This document shows, piece by piece, positions 10,295 through 20,918 of a stretch of 52,248 nt of DNA; position 1 is the stretch's first letter, and each line of letters begins with the position of its first letter. Origin of the DNA: Glomus cerebriforme (Eukaryota > Glomeromycota > Glomeromycetes > Glomerales > Glomeraceae); contig QKYT01000150.1 in the NCBI GenBank assembly GCA_003550305.1, positions 6,544 to 58,791 on the forward strand, read 5' to 3'. Below the pieces are notes generated by a model. The model had not been told where the DNA came from. It was given only the letters and a program-made list of their open reading frames with translations, and did no database searches. Both the position numbers and the translations under genes were made by a program.

Positions 10295-10768
10295 TTTAAA
10301 AAAGATTGTACATAACAAACTAATTCTTTAAAATTAAGTCATCCAAGATTTTAATAATATCTAAAGTATCATACTCTTCCAAAGAAGGTCTTCCTCCATA
10401 AATATACCTAAAATAAAAGATTTGTAAAAATTTATACCAATAAATTTAATAAATTTACAAGATAGTAATATAATTTAATTCTTTATTACCTTAAAACTAT
10501 TTAAAAATTTCTGGTAAAATATTTGGTAATTTAATGGTCATTTTCTCTTTTATTAGTTAATAAAAATTTTCACAAACAAATGGAACGATAATTTAAAATA
10601 ACCATATGAGCTCGGAATATTTTTACATAAGGGTCACTACCATTCATGATCGTCCAAAAATTTCAAGTAAACGTTAAAATTTATTATCATTCATTATAAC
10701 GATCAAACCTTATATACGTTACATTTGTTGCCTGAATCGGTTTATAAATCGTTGTATCATCTTTTTTA
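10295..10768 (-). pseudogene. Degenerate BTB fragment (left arm of inverted repeat)
   Basis: On the minus strand this reads as a worn BTB exon 1 (about 10497-10690; AAATTACCAAATATTTTACC, then ATAGTTTTAAGG at the exon end), an intron-like gap, and the start of exon 2 (TATATTTATGGAGGAAGACC, encoding the YIYGGR motif) reaching about 10295. The BTB acidic stretch is partly deleted and the frame is broken. The same deletions occur in the copy at 12424-13524, so both come from one already damaged ancestor. No BACK or TLDc region is present here. Confidence 0.75.
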
Positions 10769-11085
10769 TTTACAGGTTCGGTCCCTCACTCGTTAATTAT
10801 AATAGGTGAGCAAATTTATCAAGTAATAGCATATTATTTTTAATAAATGAATTATTAATTTTTTTTTTACTTCTTTTTTATTTACAGGTTCGGTCCCTCA
10901 CTTCGGGATTGACCAGTGGATCGTTGATTATATTAAGTGGGCATTCTTTAATACAATAGTTGATTTTTTTATTGAATTTATTTTATTTAACAAAAAAAAA
11001 TTTTTTTTTAAGGTTCGATCTTCGGCCCTTATTTTCGGAATAAACGACCAAATGGATTATTAAACTATAGGTAGGGACTCTTTAT
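10758..11085 (+). repeat. Three diverged tandem units with a hairpin core
   Basis: TTTTTTATTTACAGGTTCGG followed by TCCCTCACT occurs at about 10760 and again at about 10874. A more diverged version (AAGGTTCGATCTTCGGCCC) lies at about 11013. Spacing is about 114 and 135 bp. In the second unit GGTTCGGTCCC and GGGATTGACC can pair as a stem with one bulge and a 7-nt loop. The TTTACAG preceding the core also looks like a splice acceptor, so these could be tiny duplicated exons. Confidence 0.55.
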
Positions 11086-11246
11086 GTTATATTAATCACT
11101 CCTAATTTCTTTATGGATAAATTTTCGATTGTTAAATCAGAAATAAATAATTTACAGTCCAATTACTGCACCGTAGATATCTAAATTAAAAGAATAAACA
11201 ATCACATGAGTATAAAAGGCAACTATAAATAGTCACTTCCCCAACA

Positions 11247-11375
11247 GGTTTGCTAGAAACCGATCAGTATATTCCGAAAGAATATAAAGCATTGATACCA
11301 GTCCACGCTTCTCTGGTACCACCAATAACATATTATCCACCGCTTTTTCAGAAAATTTTCAGAAAATCATGTTAA
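11247..11375 (+). other. Possible coding remnant, 42 codons
   Basis: An open frame follows a splice-acceptor-like CCCCAACAG and includes KEYKALIPVHASLVPPITYY before a TAA at 11373. Its base composition is less AT-rich than the surroundings. It has no ATG and no domain that I recognise. It may be an exon of an unrecognised gene or a transposon piece captured in the spacer of the inverted repeat. Confidence 0.2.
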
Positions 11376-12423
11376 CTGAAATAACCGGGATCATCAATGG
11401 ATCAAATTCATTAGGTACAAACCCGATCCATTTCACGATTTAATGGACAACCAATAATCAGTAAAAACTATTGAAAGCGTTGCCACATTGAGTTAGAAGC
11501 AGTCCCGCACTCGTCACTTTAACTCACGGAAAGCTCATAATAGCTTTACTAACTATATCGATATGCTGACATGGACTGGTATTATACCCGTAATTAATAA
11601 ATTAATTACCTTATAATAATATCCATCATTCAAGCTGTCAAAGGATTTCTTTTCAGATTAAAATAGATTCTGGGTTTAATCATGGTTGAGAGTAAAATAA
11701 AAAAAAATAGAAAGATCCTATCTAACATAAACTTGGATATCAAGAAAGATATTTTTAACAAAATCATTCTTGCATAGTGAACCCTTTGTTAAAACCAGTG
11801 GGTTTATGGTAAAAAGGTGGAAACAGGTCTATTCTTTTTTTTATTGTTATGTTACTGACACCTTGCCATTGTAAAGAAAAAAGGCTAGTATTTATATATT
11901 TAAGAATATAAAAACAATAAGAATGTAAATGAGTCAAAATTAATAATTATATTAAAAATCAATGATTTATTACATGCATTACTGAAGTGTAAATATTTTT
12001 TTTAAAGCTCTGAGAATTATAAAAAATGAGTCAAAATTACAATGATTATGCATGTTATTAATAAATTAAACATGTGACATAGTCATAATTTTACATATTG
12101 CATGATAGTAAATATGAGTCATAAGATTCATGATATAGTTACTTAGGAATTGAAAAAGAATAATGTTTCAAATATCATAAAATTTCCATAATTAAGAATT
12201 TCTAGATATTAATAATACTATAATTGTTACAATTAACTATAGGCAATTCTTTTCTAACAATTTTCCTTCCGAGCATACATTACAGTAAAAGAAAATTTAA
12301 AAGGAAAGCAAAATCCAAGAACACATTTAAAGAATAAAGGTTTCTTAATAAATAATAAAACTTGTTTCTTTCTTAAAGGTTGCGTACTTGCTTTGATTAC
12401 ATGTTCGAAAAAAAAATATTTAT
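11376..12423. other. Spacer of the BTB inverted repeat
   Basis: The first 220 bp are relatively GC-rich but have no open frame of note; the rest is AT-rich. The word ATGAGTCAAAATTA occurs twice (about 11930 and 12030), and its complement (TAATTTTGACTCATTTTTAT-like) appears near 18705, suggesting a worn dispersed repeat. No gene is supported. Confidence 0.4.
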
Positions 12424-13524
12424 TTTTTTCATGATACAACGATTTATAATCCGATTCAGGCAACAAATGTAACGTATATACAGTAAATAATAAATTTCAA
12501 CATTTACTTGAAATTTTTGGACGATCATGAATATAAATTGGTAGTGACCCTTAATTAAAAATATTCCGAGCTCATATGGTTATTTTAAATTATCGTTCCA
12601 CTTATTTGTGAAAAATTTTATCAACTAATAAAAGAGAAAATGACCATTAAATTACCAAATATTTTATCAGAAATTTTTCAAATAGTTTTAAGGTAATAAA
12701 GAATTAAATTATATTACTATCTTGTAAATTTATTGGTATAAATTTTACAAATTTTTTATTTTAGTATATTTATGGAGGAAGACTTTCTTTGGAAGAGTAT
12801 GATACTTTAGATATTATTAAAATCTTGGATGACTTAATCTTAAAGAATTAGTTAGTTATGTACAATCTTTTTTAATTAAGGATAATGTAGTCTGGTTAGA
12901 ACAGAATTTTGATCTGATATATCAAATGAGCTTTAAAGATGATTCTTTCTTGGAATTACAAAAGTATTGCACTGATTTAATGTCCAAAGTAGATAAATCA
13001 AAATCTCGTACAACTAGAGAAACCAGTTCAAAATGTATTGATTCAAAAATTATTGCATTCAACATGCTGAATTAATCTCAAAATGGATAGATAGATTAAA
13101 TACTACAAACAAGCTAACTTCATATGAATTTAAAATTACTCCTTCGTGGATCTCGGGATGGGTTTACACCTAGTAAATTTCATGAAATATGCGATAATCG
13201 AGCCACCATTACAATTATTAAAGTGAAAGACAGCAACGAAGTTCTAGGAGGACATAATCCAATTAAATGGAAATCTGACTTTAGTCTTGGAACTACTATG
13301 AATAGTTTTATATTCTCTTTTAATAATAATAAAATTGAAGATTATATTTTAAGCCGTGCAAAAGGTAAAAAATTTACTGCTATATATAGTAGGCTTAGTC
13401 GTGTTGCATAATTTGGTAGTGATCTCTTATAGTATTGGTTGTAAGGGTTATTGTATTAAACATTCTTATGAAAAATTAATCAAAGAAACTGATAGCGATT
13501 TTCTTGTGTTGTAAAATGATAATT
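12424..13524 (+). pseudogene. BTB-TLDc pseudogene lacking BACK
   Basis: Right arm of the inverted repeat continued into a longer gene relic. A ruined BTB exon 1 ends at AGTTTTAAG/GTAATA (about 12692), an intron follows, and exon 2 begins at about 12765 (TATATTTATGGAGGAAGAC). The frame is broken soon after. A direct jump from LMSK to a short linker (about 12990) removes the whole BACK region. The TLDc part is legible from about 13078 (SKWIDRLNTT; RGSRDGFTPSKFHEICDN; TIIKVKDSNEVLGGHNPIKW), then loses frame near 13400 and ends at a TAA near 13512. No functional product is expected. Confidence 0.8.
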
Positions 13525-13920
13525 ATCAAATTTTTTTTATCGATGTTGTTAAAATATTTTGGTGGTATAAATTTTTGATTAAAGAGATTTAAAATTTTTT
13601 GAAACCCAATATTTATTTGAATTAGTAAAAAAGGTTATATGTCATCGTCATTATTTTTGTAAATTGTATTACTAAATTATTTTACTCGAAATAAAATCAT
13701 TATTCTTTGCAAATAAGGATAAATTTATTATCAGCCATTATATAATTTGTGATTATAATTTTATTTGATTTGCGTAATTTTTTTTTTTTATAAAAGTTTA
13801 GTATTTACTAATAAACGATTTAAATTATCTTTGAATGTTTAAATTTTAAAAATTTGATTTTCAAATTAAAAAATCAAATTGCCATTTTACTATCACTTTA
13901 TTAATGATGAATAAAAAAAA
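13525..13920. other. Short convergent intergenic stretch
   Basis: AT-rich sequence between the converging BTB-TLDc pseudogene and the intact gene at 13921. Nothing recognisable. Confidence 0.5.
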
Positions 13921-15485
13921 TTATACAATTTTTCTTGTAATTTGAAATACTTCATATTCTTCTACAGAAAATTTATCATTAGTTTCTCTGATCCGTTTTT
14001 CATAAGAATTTATTTCGCAAATACAATTATTAAAACCATTTCCTCCACGTAAAACAATATCACTTCTACCAAACGATGGACCACGATTAGCATCATTAGA
14101 GATGGCAAATTTTCTATTCGTCACACGACTTAAAATATGATTTTCGACACTATGATTATTATTAAAAGAAAATATAAAACTATCATTGGTATTGCCATAT
14201 TTACCATCAGATTTCCATTCAAGTGGATTATATCCTCCAAGAATTTCACTACTATCCTTAACTTTAATAATTGTTAAAGTACGAGGTCGATTATCACAGA
14301 TATTATGGAACTTATCACGTCTAAACCCATCACGAGATCCACGAAAAATTAATTTGAATTCATATGAAACATTAGTATCATTTCTATCAATCCATTTTGC
14401 GATTATTTTAGCATGTTCTAATGTAATAATTCTTGATATATTTCTTGCAGAATTTGCAGAATTTTCAGCATTTGCATAATTTGTAAAATTTGTCGGCTTG
14501 GTAGCATTAACCTTTTCAAATAACTGAGCTTCTGGCTTAATCTCTTTAACCTCCTCGGGTTCTGATTGTCCAGTTGGTTTATAATCGTGATCTAAAAAAA
14601 GTTTCAATAAACTTAAAAATAATTCCTCGGATAAAATTTCTCTATAAGGAAAAACATTATCTAAAAATTCTTTAGAAGACAAATTATCCAACTTAATAAG
14701 AGGAATACATTGTTGTAAGGTATTCTTTAATAAACTAAAATCATCTTTCGTAAAGTTTGCAGGATCAGAGGGAAGTTCTGGATTTTGATTAAGTCCCCAT
14801 TTAAGCACATGTTGCCAAACTTGAGCTTCATCCATTTGAAGATTATCATTTTGTATAAGCGCGACCAAAATTTTTTCTGGAATTGAAGAAAAATCAATTG
14901 ACTTGAATATCATATCGGGTTTCTTAGAAATTAACTCAGTACAAAATTTTTGAAGTTCAGAGAAAGAATCATTTTCAGAACTTGTTTGATATATCAGATT
15001 AAAATTTTGTTCTAACCAAGTTGTATGGTTTCTAATCATAGAAGATTGTATATGACTAACTAGTTCTTGAAGATTAAGCTCACTGGCTGCAACCAAGGTT
15101 TTGATAACGTCATCATAACCTCCAAAAGAAAGTCTTCCTCCGTAAATATACCTAAAAGAATTTTTTTGTAATATTCGTAAAAAATAAATATATTTATATA
15201 AAAATAATAACTCGTTTAAATATTTTCTTACCTTAAAATTATTTGAAAAATTTCAGGTAAAATATTCGGTAATTTGATATGTACTAAACTTCCATCAATC
15301 TTCTTTTTATTGGTTGAAAAAAGGTTTCGCAAATAAGGAGAACGATAATTTAAGATGACCATATGAGCACGAAATATTTTTGCGTAAGGGTCATTACCAA
15401 CTTCAATAGTAATATCATAATATTCATCATCATCTAAAATTTCAAGTAAATTTTGAGATAAATTTGGTAGAAATTTATCATCCAT
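13921..15485 (-). CDS. BTB-BACK-TLDc protein, 494 aa (gene C)
   Basis: Two exons: 15232-15485 and 13921-15151, with an 80-nt GTAAGA...TTTTAG intron splitting an Arg codon (AG/G); the frame sums correctly. The ATG at 15485 is set by the TATAATGG context shared with the paralogues; the upstream open frame has only TTG. Exon 1 gives the BTB core (ILDDDEYYDITIEVGNDPY, IFRAHMVILNYRSPYLR). Exon 2 begins with YIYGGRLSFGGYDD and continues through the rest of BTB, then BACK (IPEKILVALIQNDNLQM, VWQHVLKWGLNQNPELP), an acidic and Asn/Ser/Ala-rich linker, and TLDc (FRGSRDGFRRDKFHNICDN, TIIKVKDSSEILGGYNPLEW, VEEYEVFQI). BTB-BACK proteins commonly serve as cullin-3 adaptors and TLDc domains are linked to oxidative-stress resistance and V-ATPase binding; the combined role here is inferred. 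Very similar to the gene at 33623. Confidence 0.9.
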
Positions 15486-17044
15486 TATAAACGAATTCAA
15501 CTTTTTTTTTTAAAAAAAAAAGAATAAAGGTTGAATAAATCTTAATTGGCTGAGGTTAATTTATATACTACCTGAATTGGGAAATAGCTCTGGCGCCGAC
15601 ATGCCGTATTCATAATGCTGATCATAACTTAAATATTTCTGAAGGTTACAAAAATGTGATCAGACAATAATTAAATTTTCGTATACGGATATTGCTTCAA
15701 ATAATAAAATGATGTATTTGGTCAGCATTCATATACAGTAGTGAGCAGAAGATATTTGTTAATTATATTGCTGACGATATTACATTAATTTTTACATTTT
15801 TATAGAATTTTGAATATTACTACAATATACTGCCATTCACTTTGAAGTTGTCCTACCAATAGTCATATCAAATAGACGAAATATTGTTTCCTTCACTTCA
15901 TTTAAATAAACATAATTTTTCATGAGAAATAATTCCTACATTAAACAATTCTTTTAAAATAAAAAATGTAGATTTTTTTTTATTATTATTTTTATTATTT
16001 TATTTTACTTTTATATGAGAATTTGGCAATGCATTACTAAAAGCTTGACTCTTATAGCGAATTAATCAAACAGTAGTTTTTAAAATTTATTTTATAAATA
16101 AATATTATAAAGAAGATTTTTTTTAATAATAAACATATTTGAATAATTTTTAATTTAATTGTAAATAATAAAAAAAATACATTTAAATTTAGATTAAAAA
16201 ATAAGAAAGAAAATCTATATTACTATTCCATTTGTTATACTTTTTCTTAGGATATTCCTTCATTATTATTTTCTATTTATCTTTAATATTCTTGAAATGT
16301 CTTATTTTTTTTTGTTTTTATTCATATATTTTGTTTTTTTATATCATTATTTCTTCCTATTTCCACCTCCTTACCACATCTTTATTACAAACGTTTCCAT
16401 AATTAAGAGATTACTAGCATCTTTTTCTAAGTTTCCTTGTTTTATATACTGTACATATACAATTATACATGTTTTCTTCAATTTATTCCTTTCAATTTGA
16501 CCCTTCTTTAATTTTGTCTTATACATTCTTGAAAATGCTCTTTTAGATTTCTTTTTCATCCGTTATTATTGACCATCTGTTTCTTTATTATTCTTTGAAG
16601 TCCAATCATTTGTCAATTTCTTCTCATCCTTTTAACCATTCACCAGAGGACTCTTTTAGACAATATTCTCTTTTGCTTAACCTTTCTTTTAACTTGTTAA
16701 TTTACCATTTTTACTTTTCTTTCTGCTGCATCTTCTCTGTTATCTTGATCTCATATTTCTTGTATTATTTCTTTATCCATCTGTTTGTATATTTATTTAT
16801 TCTATTTTTTTCCATTATTTTTAATATTAAATAAAGCTTTTAATTTTTCACAATTCAATATGCTGAAGTGAGTTGATTATCTTGAATATCTTATCTTGTC
16901 TGTAATCTCTGATCTATCAATCCTCCATAAAGTTGTTACGTTATTATCATTTTATCTTGAAGTAGTATTTTATCTTCTTGCTATTTGTTGAAATCTTCCT
17001 GATCTCTTTAGTCTTTAACATTGCTTCATAAACATAAATACAAG
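15486..17044. other. Intergenic, 1.6 kb, no gene seen
   Basis: Upstream of gene C and then repeat-like. 16260-16850 is pyrimidine-rich on the plus strand (TTTTTTTTGTTTTTATTC-like runs). Small open frames here encode only Phe/Leu/Tyr-rich low-complexity peptides and are not called. This stretch directly precedes an inverted copy of the repeat core and may be the body of a diverged element, but I could not align it to 19140-20310. Confidence 0.4.
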
Positions 17045-17170
17045 AAAATAAAGAGGGAATTCTAACCTAAATCAAACCAGCCAGTTAGGAGATACTCAAC
17101 TACCTGACTGGTTTTTCCTTGCCTGAAACGAGGAAGACCTCTATATGCAGTATAAGGAAGATAAGGGGAG
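17045..17170 (-). repeat. Dispersed-repeat core, inverted copy
   Basis: Reverse complement of the core at 35-125 and 19040-19140: GGAATTCTAACCTAAATC, AAACCAGCC, CCTTGCCTGAAACGAGGAAG, ACCTCTATATGCAGTATAAG. It faces the two direct copies at 18895-19140, about 1.7 kb away. Only the core, not the body, is clearly shared. Confidence 0.7.
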
Positions 17171-18894
17171 TTTTAAAGGAAAAACAAAAGGAAAAATCTT
17201 TAATAATGTAAAAAATCTCCCGAAAAAGATGGTGGTATTTATAATTTTTTTTTTATTTGTATATACCCTGTAAAAATTACAAAGGATATGTCATATAAAC
17301 TTATTATATAATCATAATTTCGAAATTTGTAATCAATATTAAATTAATACTTAATTTAGTAACACATGAGACACAGTTCACATCTTGTGTCATTTGTTGT
17401 ATTTTTAAGTCTATAGTTAGTGGCTTATAAATTAGATCTAATTCAATAGAGATCTTTATTAATAATAATAATAATAATATTTTTATACATCAGTAGACAT
17501 AATGTGTTAAACTTATACTGTATTAGTCATTTTATATGTTAGGACTTCCCCTTTACTCCATTCATATCAACAAAAAAAATTAATAAAAATTTTTGTTTGT
17601 AGTCGGCTTTTGATTTAAATTTTACATAATAAATTTATTATTTTACTGTTAATTATGGTATGCGTCCTAACTATTTAATTCAGAAAGACGCGATCTGAAA
17701 AAGAAAATTCATCATCAATATTTTTGTTAACATCTCGAAATAAAATCACTATCCTGTTATATTTGGGATTGACTTCAATGTTTCGTTCCGTATTTTCTTC
17801 AATTTTTTGCAATTATACTACTAGGTTTATTTCTGCTCGTAGTAATCCATACAAATGATACTTCGTCATTTTCATAGTTCTCTAAATTTTCTTTCAATTA
17901 CTTCCAAATATAGTTGAAAAATTTAGCTATGTCTTTTAGGGTTAATAAGAGTAATTTGTATTGGAACAACATAAACAAAATCATTATAAGTATTTATAAC
18001 ATTAAAATAACAGTAGTTTATCTATAAATAATAAGGATGATTATTGTTAAAAAGCGTCAATACAGTATATATAATAATAAAGACAAAATATGATTTTTTT
18101 TCAGAATAATTCGCAATTAAAATATTTTATCAATGAATATAATACTTTATCAAAAATAATTTTATAAATTTTAAATTAATACTGTATTGAATATTATCCT
18201 ACAACCTGATATTATCTGACAAAGTCGCCGCACATCAACCTAATCTAGTTTAATCATAAACACGCAAATAATTTTTACACTAATCATAGTATAATTTGGG
18301 GTTAAATCAGGCCAAAATTAATTAGTTAGTACGAACGTATAGTCTTCTTACATACCTGTAATTTATAAAATGTGAAATAAGGAATATGGAGAAAATAAAT
18401 CGCGGGAACTAACCCTATTTTTATTTATTTAAACAAAAAGGAATAATACCGGGAAGACCTTCCCAAATTAATTGATTTGGATATCCCAAGTCAGATTTGG
18501 TGTTTGGGCTACAGCAGGTGTTTCTAATATATTATGTGGTAAATTAAATTCCATATTTGGTTAATCAATCTTACTAATTAGGCCTTTTTGATCATGCATA
18601 ATTTATCAATTAGTTGCAAATTTTGGATACTAGGGAGAAGTCATGAGTCATTAATAAACTATAATCGGAATTTTGCGTAATGTAATTTATTATTTTATTA
18701 TTGATAATTTTGACTCATTTTTATATTCTTATTTAATTATATAAACACCTCCAAAATTCCATATTATTTTTTAAAATATCCTTAGAGCTCATCCACCTTA
18801 TTTTAAAAATACTTTATCAGCAAGATGTATTACTACCTAATGATTATTCAAAATTTATTTTCTCTTTATCCTTTTTTATCAACTATTTCTTGTC
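17171..18894. other. Sequence between inverted repeat cores
   Basis: About 1.7 kb, AT-rich, with a (AAT)n run near 17460. No open frame of note, so if the flanking cores are the ends of one element its coding capacity is gone. At 18485-18520 CCCAAGTCAGATTTGG and GTTTGGGCTACAGC resemble words near 30230 (CCCAAGTTTGATTTGG, GTTTGGGTTACAAC). Confidence 0.4.
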
Positions 18895-19019
18895 CTTATA
18901 TTCCCTCTTATCCCTCTTATCTTCCTTATACTGTATATGAGGTCTTCCTCTATCAGACAAGGAAACCAGTAATACCAGTCAGTTAGTCGAATATCTTCTA
19001 TCTGGCGGGTTTGGTATTT
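18895..19019 (+). repeat. Dispersed-repeat core, extra tandem copy
   Basis: CTTATCTTCCTTATACTGTA, then GAGGTCTTCCTCTATCAGAC and AAGGAAACCAG, then TCTGGCGGGTTTGG. A diverged duplicate of the core lying immediately before the copy that opens the second full repeat. Confidence 0.65.
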
Positions 19020-20310
19020 TTTTTTTAAAATTCCTTTAAACCTCCTCTTCTCTTCCTTATACTGTATATAGAGGTCTTCTTCGTATCAGGCAAGGAAAGA
19101 CCGGNCAGATCTGGCTGGTTTGGTTTAGACTAGAATTCCTTTCCATTTCCTTATATACTTATCGTACTTATTGACTACTTTATTTATGAGCTCATGTAAT
19201 ACAAACACTCATCCAGATTTGGAGAAAATGAAGATTTTATTGATTTTAAAAGAGAAATTCAGATTCATATTATGGACATAAACAAATCTTTATAACTCAG
19301 GCAGAAACAGATGATATTTTACAATTTCTGTAAAGAAAATTAAGTCAGGAGAAGAGAATGTGCAAAGACAGTATAATAGGATGAATATGATGTGGAGTTT
19401 TTTTTATAATCAACAAAATTAACTGGTAGTGGTGTGTAAGAAAGACCACAAATAAAAGAGAGCACCAGAGAGAGAGGGGAATGAAAAAAACACCAAGAAG
19501 AAAAGAACATAAACCAATGATGAACATTTTTAATAAAAAAAACAGATAACATAATAGTGAATGAAAAACTACTGAATAATTCACTGTAGAAGGTGGATTG
19601 GACGAAGTTTATTTCATCATTAGCAATTGCTCTTTTACAACCAATACTGTAGAAAATTAAATGGAATGATATGTGAATTAAAGAAGAAGATAACCAAAGT
19701 GTTTGAATTCTGGAGGGAGTATGGTCGCAAGGTTGAAACTTAAATAATTGATGGAAGGGCATCACTATATGGAAAGACATAGCAAAAAGAATAAGCTAAT
19801 AACTAGCTAATATACAATAAATTGTTAAAACAAACATAAAAGGAGATTCAGAACAGGAAATTTTACAACTTTAGAGTTTATATCAAAGTCTAAAGTGAAT
19901 CCAGAAAAATTTGAATTATGAACGAAGGGAGAAATAAGAATAAATCAAAGTAAACAAATATAGGAGTAAATTGATGATAAACAAATAGTCAAGTGTAAGA
20001 TAAATAGAACGTTATATGAAAAACTGGGTGTATGGGTGGGATAAGGGACAACAAAGAAATGGGAAAAATTAGGATTGATCAATTAGAAATAGATAAATAT
20101 TATTTTAGAAGACATATAGAATAGTTATAATATTAATTTTTAGTTTATTATTTAGTAGGAGATATAATTTTTTTGACTTTAAATATAATATTTCTTTTAT
20201 TTATTTTTTTTATAATTTATGTTATTTAATAAACTTATTATATTAACTAAAAATGAAAATGAATAAATAATAAATAAAAACCAATTTTAAATTGTTTAAA
20301 ACATGAATAT
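19020..20310 (+). repeat. Dispersed repeat, copy 2
   Basis: Matches 1-1050 from the core (19040-19140, with one ambiguous base at 19105) through TTATTGACTACTTTATTTATG, the GAAATTCAGATT region, the TATATCAAAGTCTAAAGTGAAT block near 19880, the TTTAGTTTATTATTTAGTAG block near 20140 and a final AAAAACCAAT. It is about 250 bp longer than copy 1. Overlapping minus-strand open frames of up to 146 codons are hydrophobic, lack domains and are not conserved as ORFs in copy 1, so they are not called. Confidence 0.7.
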
Positions 20311-20918
20311 AATACAAATACCAAATGATTATATCAGTAAGAATATACAGTATTATATACTTCTAATATATTATATATTTTATATCATTCTTCAAAATTT
20401 TGCAAATGAGTTTATTTTGACCATAAATCGAATGGAAAAAAATAATTGGCAGTAATTTATATGTACAATAATTATTTTTAAAATCCTAATAATAACCAGA
20501 ATTACTATTTATTGAATATTTTAAAAACTAGAATATAAAAAAACATATATACTTTCGTATTACACATTTTCTAGCTCTACGATTATTTTCATAGTAGTTT
20601 AAGAATTAGACCCTACAACACGTGATAAAATATAACTAATAAGGAATATTTTTAGTAATATTTTTGAAGTTCGTTACAGTATTGCGCATTTTTTAATTTG
20701 CTTTATTTCAAACTTGCAAAAAATCATATTTTCATTTTATTTTGAATTTTGAAAAATAAAAAAAAAATAAATTAATTAATAAAAATTATCAGGATTTTAA
20801 ATAAATACTTTATTTTATTTAATATTTTTTTCTACATCTTAAAGTAATACAATATCTATAAAAAAGTGGTTAATATGAATATAAAATTTTCTACATTTTT
20901 TTAGAGGTAATATATCTG
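20311..20918. other. Intergenic, no gene seen
   Basis: AT-rich 3' flank of the channel gene. No repeat boundary, RNA gene or ORF of note. Confidence 0.5.

Larger units (their letters stand above)
10295..12872. repeat. Long inverted repeat built from a BTB pseudogene
   Basis: The left arm (about 10295-10768) and right arm (about 12424-12872) are reverse complements of each other with few differences. They begin at GATACAACGATTTATAA on the outer BTB flank and run through the ruined exon 1, the intron and the start of exon 2. The spacer is about 1.65 kb. Arms of about 450 bp in head-to-head order could fold as a hairpin if transcribed through. Confidence 0.8.

Noticed and set aside
10775..10800. 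tRNA-like GGTTCGGTCCC word
   Set aside because: No cloverleaf, acceptor stem or anticodon arm can be built around it.
16297..16834. Phe/Leu/Tyr-rich ORFs on both strands
   Set aside because: They follow from pyrimidine-rich sequence; no domain or conserved start.
19340..19780. 146-codon and overlapping 79-codon minus-strand ORFs
   Set aside because: Both fall in the body of the dispersed repeat; hydrophobic low-complexity peptides with no domain, and frames are not preserved in copy 1.
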